From Oryza sativa Japonica Group (taxonomy: Eukaryota; Streptophyta; Magnoliopsida; Poales; Poaceae), in the NCBI RefSeq assembly GCF_034140825.1, contig NC_089035.1:43268001-43332000 (forward strand): DNA of 64,000 nucleotides. Direction: 5' to 3'. The notes under the pieces were generated by a model, which was not told the DNA's origin, did no database searches, and saw only the letters and a program-made list of their open reading frames with translations. The first letter of the stretch is position 1. The number at the start of each line of letters is the position of its first letter. This document shows positions 1 through 10,862 of this stretch, piece after piece. A program made the position numbers and the translations under genes.

Positions 1-125
1 AATCCATTGTTCCTCCAAGACGAAGTCGAGCGACAGGTGCTGGACTCATGGATAGACTAGCCTCTAAGATACAGCTTATTACTAGCTATTTGCAGCGCAC
101 TGATTATGGTTGTTTGGTTTATCAG
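1..125 (+). other. Probable intron sequence at the window's left edge
   Basis: This stretch stays open in the frame of the next exon, but its translation does not resemble mitochondrial processing peptidase, which should read as a continuous M16 fold here. A good 3' splice site (tttatcag) ends at 125. I therefore read it as the end of an intron of the gene whose first exons lie outside the window. Confidence 0.55.
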
Positions 126-2455
126 GTGGCCTTTGCCAGAGAAGAAGTTCAGGAGCTACAGAAGAACCCTGAGAGATTTCTTCAGGAATCACTTAATCTA
201 GTTGGATACACAGGTGCTCTTGCAAATCCACTAGTAGCCCCTGAGGAGAGTCTCACACGAATCAATGGCAGTATTATTCAAAAGTTCTATCACGTAATTC
301 TCTTGCTTCTGTATCACATTTGACTTATAAATTACTCATAAATGCGACTCAATTCATGCTGTTCGTAGTTTCCAAACGATGCTAAAATGCAAGTGTAGCT
401 CTATCTCTATAGCTCAGTGCCTCAGTTAACAAATTTATGAAAAAAAAATCTATTACTGAACAGGAGAACTTCACTGCTGATCGCTTGGTTGTAGCAGCAT
501 CAGGTGTTGATCATCAATACCTTTTAGATGTTGCAGAGCCTTTATTGTCTGATTGGCACAAGGGCTCCCCAGTGGAAAGGCCAGAGTCTAAGTATATCGG
601 TGGGGATTTTAGACATAGAGCAGACTCAGAGGTAATATACTTCCCATCAACACTACTTTGCCTATTCTTTTGGGGTTTCCTTTTGCTCTAAAATTGAAAC
701 CCTGCTCATTCCTCTCCCTGCAGATGACCCATGTTGCTTTGGCTTTCGAAGTGCCCGGGGGCTGGCTTGAAGAGAGAGATGCCACAATTATGACTGTAGT
801 ACAGGTATACTTAATGAGTGGGTATTTACTAAAAACAATCTGGCCTATGTTGACATCTGCATCCCAACTGCACTTTCTAACATATATCCATGAATATGCC
901 AAAATATTTTGTAGACTTTAATGGGCGGTGGTGGTTCATTCTCTTCTGGTGGTCCTGGAAAAGGGATGCATTCACGGCTTTGTAAGTAATTATCTCTCGA
1001 CAACCATTTGACTTTAGTAGGATTGCAAATTGCTACAATATGGAATAATGAATATAGATTAGATTGTGCTTTTAATAGCCGTTGTTGTGTAATTGCTGCT
1101 TTTATTTTGCCGTTTTAGTTATTTCAGTTCCTAAAGTTTTTTTTTTAAAAAAAAGGCTATAAGTTGAACTGTTATTTCTTTGCAGATCTGAATCATTCTC
1201 TTGACAACCATTTGATAGTAGGATTGCAAACTGCTACAATATGGAATAATGAATATATATTTGATTGTGTTTTTAATAGCCATTTTTGTGTTAGTGCTGC
1301 TTGTTTAGTACCCTAGTTTTTTTGGCCGTTTTAGTTATTTCAGTTTTTTAAGTTTTTTTTTGAAAGGCTATAAGTTGAACTGTTATTTCTTTGCAGATCT
1401 GCGTGTCTTAACTAAATACCACACGGTCGAATCATTTTCGGTATTTAGCAATGCATTTGATAGAAGTGGCCTCTTTGGTATTTACTTGACCACGGTAAGC
1501 TCATCTTTATACATTATTCTGTGCCTCGAATTAAATAGTGAATTATATGAAACATGTTGCAGCTTCTACCTTGAGTTGTTACTTCGTCATTTTATCAAAT
1601 TGTGTGAGTAGGACTTCAAAAGGGACTAGAGCTGGCAAAGTCTGCTTTTTCAAAATTTTGAAGTGCCATTGCTTCAGTTCGTTTTTGAGTACTAGAAGTT
1701 TGAAATACTTTTTTTTTGTTTTTTTATTGGTCCAGCCTTCAGATTTTGTTGCAAAGGCTGTTGATATTGCGACAAAAGAACTGATTGCTATTGCAACACC
1801 TGGACAAGGTATATATCATCTCCTGCTTGCCAAAACTGCTTCAGCATCCACTGAAGCTACCTGATCTGAAACTTGATGCGATTTGTATGTATACAGTGAC
1901 AGACATTGAATTGGCACGAGCGAAAAACTCAACAATTTCTGCCGTGCTGATGAATCTTGAATCCAGGGTAATTTTGGAACCCCCATCCCCAATACACACA
2001 CGCGCACACACACACAAAAATCTTTCTGACCCTTTTCACAGGTAAGTAACCTGCTTTAGTGTACTTATTTTAATTTGCACCAGGTAATTGTTGCAGAAGA
2101 TATAGGGAGGCAGATATTGACTTATGGTTGCAGGTAAGGCAATATCTTTCACACTTCATTTTTTAGAAGTCTTCCGCACAGAAATCATTGATTCTTTTCT
2201 ATTCTGTCACCACAGGAAGCCTGTTGACCATTTTCTTCAATGTATGGACGAAATGACTCTAGATGATATAACAGCTTTTGCCAAGAAGATGTTGTCTTCA
2301 CCACCCACAATGGCTAGTTGGGGAGATGGTATATATGCTTTATGAATTTGCGAAAAATATGAATGACACAAAATAAGAATTAATGTGAGTTCATTGACTC
2401 TCCTTCTGCAGTTGATAAAGTTCCTCCATATGAATTTGTTTGCAAGAGGTTTTGA
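126..2455 (+). CDS. Mitochondrial processing peptidase alpha subunit, 3' part (about ten exons)
   Basis: Alpha subunit of the mitochondrial processing peptidase, which removes presequences from imported proteins; in plants it is integrated in the cytochrome bc1 complex. Exons: 126-293, 464-631, 724-804, 915-981, 1397-1494, 1736-1808, 1897-1967, 2084-2133, 2216-2328, 2412-2455 (TGA). All junctions keep frame. The glycine-rich loop GGGGSFSSGGPGKGMHSRL, typical of the alpha subunit and used in presequence handling, spans 924-980, and conserved VLMNLESR and EDIGRQILTYG blocks follow. The N-terminal half (presequence and start) lies left of the window. The C-terminus ends in VCKRF, slightly shorter than I remember for related plant proteins. 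The intron between 981 and 1397 holds a tandem duplication (separate entry). The assignment is secure; which paralog it is, I cannot say. Confidence 0.93.
994..1401 (+). repeat. Tandem duplication of an intron segment including its 3' splice site
   Basis: Two diverged copies of about 205-210 bp lie head to tail (about 994-1190 and 1198-1401). Each contains a CTCTyGACAACCATTTG start, a stretch around GCTACAATATGGAATAATG, a T-run, and the block TTATTTCTTTGCAGATCTG. The second copy's CAG (1394-1396) is the acceptor that continues the peptidase frame. The first copy's CAG (1183-1185) is an intact decoy acceptor. Confidence 0.88.
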
Positions 2456-3220
2456 AGTTCTCCGACACAATGATCAGTGGTGGACATGAAGATGGGATTT
2501 TGTTTACAATGTTGTATAATCCAATTCTCGCTATATTTGGGCCTTATCTTAGAAATTGCCCTCGTTATACACATCACCTGATGAGATTAGATTTTTGCTA
2601 TCATCTTCAAACAGCATATATCTTGTGAAAGTCCAGGTCAAACGGAGGTGAAAGTTTTGCAATATCTCTCGAAGCAAGTTTAGCGATTCCTCGTCTTGTT
2701 ATGCAAACATGCATATGCACTTGTCTTATTGAGTGCTCTGTAAACAATTTTCACGGCGATGATATATAGGGGTTACGGTGCGGAAATTGACAGGATAATG
2801 GCATGGCCTTGTTTCGACAGGACATTATGTTCTCGGACTGACTGGTTTGACTTCAGTTGCTACCGTATATTTTGTGTTTCTTTTAATGTATGGCAAAGCA
2901 AATCTTCAGAAAAAAACTAGTACGAAATGTTGCGTCTTTGCTTAACTACAGAGTTGGATAATAATGGATGAAAAGCAACAACACTGTTGAGTTCAGGGAA
3001 ATTGAGCTCCCCATCATCTGAACTTTTACAAAACTTCCAACCTGAACTTGTACAAAATTTTCAACACTTGCTGCACCGACAGGTCAGTTTGCACGTTTGA
3101 AGTGACAAAACAAGCAGATGGTGCATACAAAAGCTCGGCTTGCAAGTAAAGCCAAAATAAGGAGTTCCAACATTCCATTAAGCATTAATCGCCAGTCATC
3201 AGACTCGCAGCTCATTACAA
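2456..3220. other. 3' flanks of two convergent genes
   Basis: Contains the 3' UTR of the peptidase gene on the plus strand and, from the right, the 3' UTR of the LRR gene on the minus strand. I see no coding sequence or repeat. Confidence 0.6.
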
Positions 3221-6056
3221 CTAATCCCATCCTGACAGTGCACCTGATCCTACCTCCGGCACAGATGATAGCTGCTCAAGAGCTGACGAGCCAAAGACGG
3301 TGCCTTTGGCTTTCTTCTTCTTCTTGGTGTGATCGATTACCAGGCCACCAAATTTTCCATCTCGGGCAATTTCCTGATTTTTGCCCTTCAACTCAAGCTC
3401 TGGATTGTTGCCTTCACCGGAGAACACCAAGTCTGCAAATGGCATTTCTGTGTCATCAATTCCGTCGGCGTTCTTCTCTTCCTTCTTGGCAGATTTTGTC
3501 CTCTTGGCTCCCTTACTAACCTTTTTATCAGTATGATCAACAGAAGAGTTGTCATCCTTCCTCTTTGATTTCTTGTTCTTGACATGTTCTACAGCCGCTT
3601 TTTCCTTCTTCATTTCCTTGCCATCAAGCAGTTCAGATTTGGCTGGGGCAGCAATGGTGACATCCGGGCGAGTACTTTGTCCTGCAGGTTCTTCAGGGCT
3701 CTTAATTTGTTGCTTTGAGTGTTTCCCCTTGCCTTTCTTTTTTGTATAAATGTCAGTAGGACCATCATCAGGCGTATCAGCATCATTGATTGGTAGATTC
3801 TCTTCTCTAGAATTCTTACTCTTGGAGCTGGCCTCCATGGGCTTTGAGTTAAATATGCGTAGGTTGGGAACTAATTTCTTAACCTGAGAAAACATCCAGA
3901 GTTACTCCAGAATTGCATACATACAGAAAGGCAGAAAATAAACGGTATTACCTTCTTGGCTAGACCGTCTTTCTCAGCAATAGGATTTCCCTGCAAGTTT
4001 AGGTTCCTCAAGTAGTGCAATTCAGAAAGGACCTAACCCAAAAAAAAAGAAAAAGAATAGAAAAAAGATAGACTGAGACAGTGTAAAGATATTATGAATG
4101 TAGAAGGGTGGGAGAAAATTAATCAGATGCAAACCTCCAAATCTGATCTCCTCTCAATTAAGTTGTTTCCTAAATCAAGGTTCAAAATTTTGACATTTTT
4201 TGCCAGGTCTGATGGAATTGTCTGTGAATCAGACAGAGTTCAGCAAGATGTTACAGAGTGACCAAGTGGAATGTAACATGCTTTCGAGCAGAAAAAAAAA
4301 ACAATGTGCAAAAGAGACCCAGACATATGCTATCCATAAGTCCATATACATACAGTGATCTTGTTGTGAGCAAGTCTAAGTTCCTTCAGTTCCACACACG
4401 CAGTGAGAGAAGAACCAATTTTTTCTATCTGGCAGTGAGATAAGGATAGCTGAGGAAGGTAATGACAAAACATTAGTCATGTAAAACAGGAAAAAGTGCA
4501 TATTAAAGCTGATAGGTCTTTTTTTTTTGCAAAACTAAATAATACAAACCTTTTTCATGGCCTTTGCCTTCATCAAAGCATCACCAATAGTGAAAATAGG
4601 ATTCTTGGAAAGAACTGCAGCAGAAAAACATTCAGAAGTAAATTAGGTGGAGGGAACATCATTATTCTTTGCCTGTTCCAAACTGGACTGTAAAACAACT
4701 CTTTTGTTGGGTGATGGGTTTGTACTACAATATGAAAACTGAATATGGATGATTTATAAGAAAACTGGTATTTTACATGCAGAAAGAAATTGCAATGGGC
4801 AAGGATCTTAATGTTAAGGTTCCCAAACTTACTATACTTACAAAAACTATTAACATCCTTTTGGTTTATCAAAATTATCGGCACAAATCAAGACCATATC
4901 ATTTAATCATTCCAAGGGGAAAAAATGAATTCTACAGGATGAAGCCACTCAGTTCATTCTATAATTAATTGAGATCTCACTATGCATACCAAGTGTGTTC
5001 AACTGATGAAGCTGGTCAAGTTTGCAGATGGAAGAAATGTTGTTATCTGCATGAGAAATTACAGAGATCCAGTCATCAAGCTACCAGCAGAAACAAAATA
5101 CAACTGACAAAACATAGCATTTGTGCATAGCATTACCATTTAGAATCAATGCTCCCAGGCTTGTCAAAGATTTGACCTCATCCATTGTTTTAAGTTTATT
5201 CTTGCCAGCATTCAATACCTGTACAACAGGAGAGGAGCAACTGCCAATCATTGCAAGTGAAGTAATCAGGCTAAGATCCTTTTGCGGGGCAGAGAAGTAA
5301 CTCACCTGCAGCTTTGAGAGGCCTTCAACACCTTTTAGGCTCACAAGCTTGTTTTCAATAACCGAAAGCCACTTCAAATTGGCACAGTTTGATAGACCCT
5401 TCAGCATTCAAAACCACAATGTGAGTGGAAAAAAAAAAGATACTCTGATGAACACAGCCACAGCAATGATTTAATGGAACGATTAGCCATCAATTCTCTA
5501 CTTCAATGAACTCAAAGAATAATCCAGACCGAATGGGACATCAAATTAGTCCATTATATGACTTTCTAAAAGGTTATTACGGGATTCATCCTTTTAACTA
5601 TTCAATGTTTCAGATGGATTTACCCAGTGCCTATGCTTGTAGAGAACACAGTAACACCGACATCGCATATATCCATACAGGTGAAATTCACCAAGAATCT
5701 ACACCGATGCTAAATTTGTTGTATAAACATGTGCATTTCTCACTAGAATACTGTGTTTTAACCCGTAGTACATTGACTAGTTACCTCGAGAGTGAGGAGG
5801 CAGTTGTAGCCGAGGTCGAGGCGCTCCAGATTCACGAAGCTGCTCAGGCACGACACCTACACAAAAACCAACACAGCACAGCACCGCACAACACAAGGAT
5901 GAGAAAACATGGCAGGAAAAAAAACACCAATCGACGAGGCAGAGGCTACACAGCACCGACGTCGGAGAGGGCGCGGTGGGAGAGGTTGAGCGACGTGGCG
6001 AGCGTCCCGGCGGATCCCGCCTCGCGCTTCGCCTGCTCCACCGTGAGCCGCGCCAT
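3221..6056 (-). CDS. SDS22-like leucine-rich-repeat protein with a lysine-rich C-terminal tail
   Basis: Ten exons on the minus strand: 6056-5961, 5856-5785, 5398-5306, 5218-5137, 5046-4990, 4614-4550, 4449-4354, 4221-4135, 4032-3952, 3883-3221. They join in frame to 463 residues starting MARLTVEQAK. Residues about 20-240 are consecutive SDS22-type LRRs (for example NLERLDLGYN and LKELRLAHNKIT), ending in a cap-like NLQGNPIAE. Residues about 250-463 are low-complexity and lysine/glutamate-rich (KKKGKGKHSK, DHTKKKKKAKG), which suggests nuclear or nucleolar location. Such proteins resemble protein phosphatase 1 regulators, but the partner is not shown by sequence. The start is the first ATG, 316 bp from the divergent VPS55-like gene. 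The model is solid; the exact biological role is unknown to me. Confidence 0.9.
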
Positions 6057-6372
6057 CTCCTCCTCCTCCGGCCGCCGCCGTTGAGGAGGGCGAAGCGAAG
6101 CAAGCGCTCGTTGCGGCGGCAGGCGAGCTGAGCTCTCAAGTCTCAAAGACTTCAAGAGAGAAAAATACCCTAACCTAACAAGGGCGATATGCAGCTGACA
6201 TGTGGGGCCCACTGTCAGCCTCCACGGAGTATTTCTCTCTCTTCTCGTTAGAGAGGGGGGTAAAGCGCAAGAGACTCGCAACGCAGGTCAGAGCGGAAGG
6301 GGAGAAGAAGGAGGTGCTCCTCTCGAGTTTGGAGAAAATTTCCCCCGCAGAGGCCTCCGCTTGCTCGCGGAG
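6057..6372. promoter_or_regulatory. Bidirectional promoter between the LRR and VPS55-like genes
   Basis: Only 316 bp separate the two divergent start codons. The segment contains a telo-box-like ACCCTAACC (about 6168-6176) and the block TGACATGTGGGGCCCACTGT (about 6196-6215). That block carries a GGGCCCAC (site II-like TGGGCC) element often seen in promoters of plant housekeeping genes. No clear TATA box is visible. Confidence 0.7.
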
Positions 6373-8888
6373 ATGGCGATGACCGTCGAAGGTGAGGGTC
6401 GCTCTGAGTTTCCCTCCCCCATCTAAGATTTGCTCAATTGCTAGTCTGGTTCTGTTCCCGATTTCGGCGTCGTTTGGGCTCTCCGATTCGAGTGTCGGGG
6501 TGGCGGGGGATTGGGCGGCTAGGGTTCCGGTTCGAGTTTGGTGTTACGATTGGCTGGTGCGTGCTTTACGGATTAGGGCGTCGGGTTCCCAATTCATCGC
6601 GCATGGTTTGTTGTAATGCTTGTGAAGTTAAACTTTCCCAGATTTAGTCTTGGCATTCGGTGAACACGATTATCTGTTTATATGTCATTCATAGAATCAG
6701 AGTGAATTATCCCTGCAAAAAAAAAAAGAATCAAAGTGATTAGATCCTCCAAGTTAGCACCTTGTATTGGGTCTTATGTTTTGCCAGTAGATATTGTAGT
6801 CCGGCTTACCTACAATTGTGCATGAAACACTATCCTGTATTTCAACTCATCTGCATCCTCCCGAGTTTCCAACAGAACAAGGAGCATAAGCCAAAAATAT
6901 GCCTGCAAAAATGTGAACTTAACCATCTAGCTCAATAACAAGTGTCCCTCAGAATCGCTTAACTGATACCCATGAGCATTTACTATGTGCATTTGGTTTT
7001 GAGTTCTAGCTCTAGGATATAAATTTTACCATGTGCATTTAAATTATTTTGGTTGTTTGCTACCAACCTGAAACTACACTGCTTCTGAGATGTATTTGGA
7101 TATCACTTTCTTCAATTTATTGCTAAAAGCATACAGTGATACTGAAGCATCAAACTACATGGTTTTGATTCAAAATTTGTAACCAAATTCTACTTATGAT
7201 TCATGGAACTGGACAATTTGAAGTTAACATGGAGCTCTGCACATGCTTGATGTATGTTTAGTCCATCAAAAAACAACATCCCAGATCAACTTATGTTCTT
7301 CTTTCGACCTTTATTTGTGCAACCTCATGTTCATAAAAAATATCATCGAACTTGTTCAAAAGCACTTCGAAAACCATGTCGTCTTTAGATTAGCCTTTAT
7401 GTAGCACAACACCAAAGATGAGCATGACCATCCTCTGAAGAAAAAAAAATCATGCTGAACTATTAAGCCTTTGAAGTGTTTTTAGCTAAACTGGGAGGAA
7501 GAATATGCATTAAATTATGGTTATGAAATTCAGACCAGCTTGTTGATTTTATAGAATAGTATTTCATTTGCATAGAGTTACCTTTCTGAAAATACAGTTC
7601 ATTTTCACTATCAGCTATTTGTTAGACTCTAGTGCTCCTTATTAGGTCATGCCATCATCTTTGTTCTCCTGCAATTGGTTTGAAAGTTTCACTAACTTAA
7701 TGCTTCTTGTCTTTGCTTTTATACCTTTCTGCTGGATGATGATGATGATGTCACTTATCATTGATGTGTGTCTTGACAGTGTAAGTATATTATTCAGATT
7801 CTTTTCTGACCATTCTTTTACATTTAAGATAAGTGTTAACAATATAATTGCTTCTACTACAGGCTCGCTGGACTTGCATTTATGTTCTCAACAAGTATTC
7901 TTTTGCAAATACTGGTACATAATTCTCACTTGTTTAAATCTCCACCTAGCCTCTTTTATTTGCTAAAATTCAGGCTTCTGGGTGCTTTGTTTCATGACAG
8001 TTGCTATTTATTTACTCACTAACTATTTCATTACTTTGAGAAGTGAGAACCTAACAGTTTGATTTGGCATTTTGTTTGTACAATTCATTCATGCACATTA
8101 CTCTGTATGTCTGTCATGCTAATTATGTTGTGAAATTCATAAAACTTAGAGCAATCTGGAGCATCAATTGCTGTCCAGAATTACTGTAGAAGAGTATGCG
8201 TGCTAGAAATAATACTTCACAGTCAGTGAACAAAGCGTGTAGCATTTTGAAGACACCATAGCCCACATGACGGACATGCTCTTGTTGTTTGATCAGGCTG
8301 TTGGTTCTATAGCTAATTATTTTTCCTTATTTTGATGGTGCAGGCTTGTGCTCTGTACAATAATTGGTGGCCTATGTTAGCAGGTAATTGTTAGTTAGTT
8401 ATCCTCAATCAGTGTTGTCTAATCCTCGTCGACCTTCAACTGACATTTGCCATACTTCTGCAGCTCTTATGTATGTCCTTGTACCGATGCCATGCCTATT
8501 CTTCGGTGGTGGATCTACCCAGTTCTTGACTAGCAGAGATGGTGGAGGGTATGGTTTGATTTGTTGTTTTCGTTCCAGAAACTTTACCATACATACTGTA
8601 CTACTTGGATGTAAACTAACATATGTAAAGAATAGTTTGGAATAAGGAAATTCCTTCTGATTTGTAGTTGTGACAAACTAATGATAGAGTGTTTATCATT
8701 TCAGGTGGTTCAATGCTGCAAAATTCCTGACTGGTGCATCTGCCATGGGAAGCATTGCAATCCCAGCAATTCTGAGGCACGCTGGCCTAATTGAGACTGG
8801 AGCCATGTTCATCGAGTTCACGTCCTTCTTCATCCTTGTATGCACAGTGATGTGCTTCCATAGAGCTACGCTGGATGAAGATTGGTAA
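6373..8888 (+). CDS. VPS55: VPS55 / OB-RGRP-like endosomal membrane protein, with a probable 1-nt micro-exon
   Basis: Small tetraspanning protein of the Vps55/LEPROT family, which acts in late-endosome to vacuole sorting. Exons: 6373-6391, 7780-7780 (one base), 7863-7914, 8344-8383, 8464-8548, 8705-8888 (TAA). The joined CDS is 381 nt, 126 residues. Recognisable blocks are LACALYNNWWPML, MPCLFFGGGSTQF, AAKFLTGASAMGSIAIP and the end LDEDW. Without the extra base, exon 1 (MAMTVE plus one base) cannot join the third block in the correct frame. The single T at 7780 sits between an acceptor (cttgacag) and a strong donor (gtaagtat) and restores frame with a Val codon. The resulting N-terminus has nearly the length of human LEPROT. 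Intron 1 is 1.4 kb. Family call is secure; the micro-exon is an inference. Confidence 0.9.
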
Positions 8889-9810
8889 AAGGCTCGAGGC
8901 ACATGGACACAAGAAGGTAAATCTGTTTCATGGTTTGCTTCTCAGCACGTACAAGAGAAATTCCTTAGTGGACACTAACATGGACATGTGTACAAAGAAG
9001 CAAATATTTGAGTTGGCGTGACTGTCTGTATAAATGCTCAAAGATTTGCTGATCTAGCGACAATGCCAATGTTCTATGTGCACTTTTCATGTGAATACTC
9101 CTCACATGATCTATGGGCAACCTGTCAGCCATCCGTGTGAAATGCGATCAAACGAGCAGGCAGGCGCCCTGTTTAATTCCCTTGATTGGTTCTTTGCATT
9201 TTGAAGCATTTGGCCACCGTGCGGCAGCTCGTCTCCTGCTGCATCTCTCCACCGTTTCGCTTCTCTCATCCCTATCCCGCGCCACCGCTCAGAATGTCTT
9301 GGGCTTTAATTTTTCTGTGTTATACTGTTCTCGATCAATGCGATTAATTTTAGACATGTGCTTGTTCTAAAAACCAATTCATCAAATCAATACTGGACAG
9401 TTTTTACTACTTGGGTTTGAAGATGAAGATTTTCTTTTTGGAGGGGTTCGATTCAGAATTGTTGCAGAATTCCTAACCTCTTCTCCCTCTTTTCAAACCA
9501 TCTTTTTATTATAAGAAAAAATACTTTAAAAATTATATTAATTTATTTTTCAAATCATGCGTTAATTCATCGCTCCGTTTTTTATGTGTATGGATGAAGT
9601 TACCAACTTCTTCAAACGGTGCGTTCCTATATGATATTTGTGCTGTAAAACAAGCAGAGATATTTCACATAGCAATCGAGCATTCAGAATTTTATTTACC
9701 GGCCAAAAACAGGTAACCTCTGTCCTCTTCTCAGCTCCGGCTTGTTTTTCTTTTTAGCGTTTTTAAAATGTCTTTATGATTTATAAATAACAATCCGCCT
9801 AATCACAACG

Positions 9811-9812
<2 letters not shown>
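8889..9812 (+). other. 3' UTR of the VPS55-like gene, then AT-rich intergenic DNA
   Basis: After the stop codon the first ~400 bp probably hold the 3' UTR. About 9500-9630 contains a fragment of the AT-rich type common in rice MITE remnants (repeated ttaatttatttttcaaat-like text), without visible terminal repeats. No coding sequence seen. Confidence 0.45.

Positions 9813-9892
<80 letters not shown>
9813..9892 (+). tRNA. tRNA-Leu (anticodon UAG)
   Basis: A complete 80-nt class II cloverleaf. Acceptor stem GACAGTT pairs with AGCTGTC, with discriminator A at 9892. The D-arm contains the A box TGGCCGAGTGG. The anticodon stem CCAGA/TCTGG encloses a loop with TAG at positions 34-36. A short variable arm (TCCGAAAGGGC) follows, and the B box is GGTTCAAATCC. 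No intron. A T-rich run (aatttttcttcc) just downstream fits an RNA polymerase III terminator. Confidence 0.96.
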
Positions 9893-10862
9893 TAATTTTT
9901 CTTCCTTCTGATTGATTTTGATTTTTAATCCTCTGGTTTTTTGCGTTCCCAGATATATAGGTTCCGTGCTCATGGATTTTCGTTCTGGTGAAATTTGCAA
10001 GGATTTTCAAATCGTTTAAAATGTTATCATCTCAGCGATGAGGTAATACCGCAATACATCGAGCACAACAACCCGGAGAGAAATGCAGAACGTCAGTGTG
10101 TGTAGCTATCCAGTGAAGTATGAGATTTTCAGTAGTTCGGTCAGAAATATATTCTAGTGGACACGGTTTTTTCCCCTCCCTTTTCCTTTTTGTTCTTTTT
10201 TTTTTGGGGGGGGGGGGGTGGGGAGTGGATAGAGTTCAGACAGCAAAACAAATAAAAAACAAAAGAAAATCACAAGAGGATTTTGTTGACAGACTGCTGC
10301 TGAAAATCAGAGTCCATGGTCAAAAAAAAATAGTTTTTCTGCAGGAAGACCCCTGAAGAAGTGAAGAGAGAAGATTTAGAGAAGAAAAATGTACGAGAGA
10401 GGAGAAAGACAGAAACATTGGGAGGGTAGGCAAATCAGGAGGCGAGGAAGTAGAAGAAACCTTTTGCAAAGTCCATGGGACAAGCAAGAAGTCTTATGAA
10501 AATATGCTAAATGATGCTTAGCTGGCTCAAATAGATTCTTCAAGGTATATTATGGTTGCAGACAGTTCCATTTTTTTTTCATTTAGAACCTTATTTTGCA
10601 TAAATTTACATTACCAAGTCAAACAAACTAAGTCATGCTGAACCTTCCTTAAGCTGGTATGCTCCATGATATTGCAACAAAGCAAGGTCTAAATGGAAAC
10701 TGACCATCCTGTTGAAGTAAACTAAGTACTGAATGCTTAGAAAACTCCTGTTTGGACCAATCCAAGCAAGTTTCATTACTTTTGTACTGCTGGGTCACCA
10801 CGCCAACAAGTTAACAAAGTCTTTCACACATCTCACATCGCCATTTGGCCATTTCCTCTCCA
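9893..10862. other. Intergenic DNA upstream of the invertase gene
   Basis: Contains a T10/G12 homopolymer junction at about 10198-10220 and A-rich stretches; otherwise no repeat or coding potential that I can support. The promoter and 5' UTR of the invertase gene should lie in the right-hand part. Confidence 0.4.

Noticed and set aside
5506-6084. 192-codon plus-strand frame over the start of the LRR gene
   Set aside because: It overlaps two well-supported minus-strand LRR exons and their promoter, and the translation resembles nothing.
7649-7966. 105-codon frame in the VPS55-like gene's first intron
   Set aside because: It overlaps the second coding block in a different frame; the alternative frame gives the conserved LAGLAFMFSTSILLQIL.
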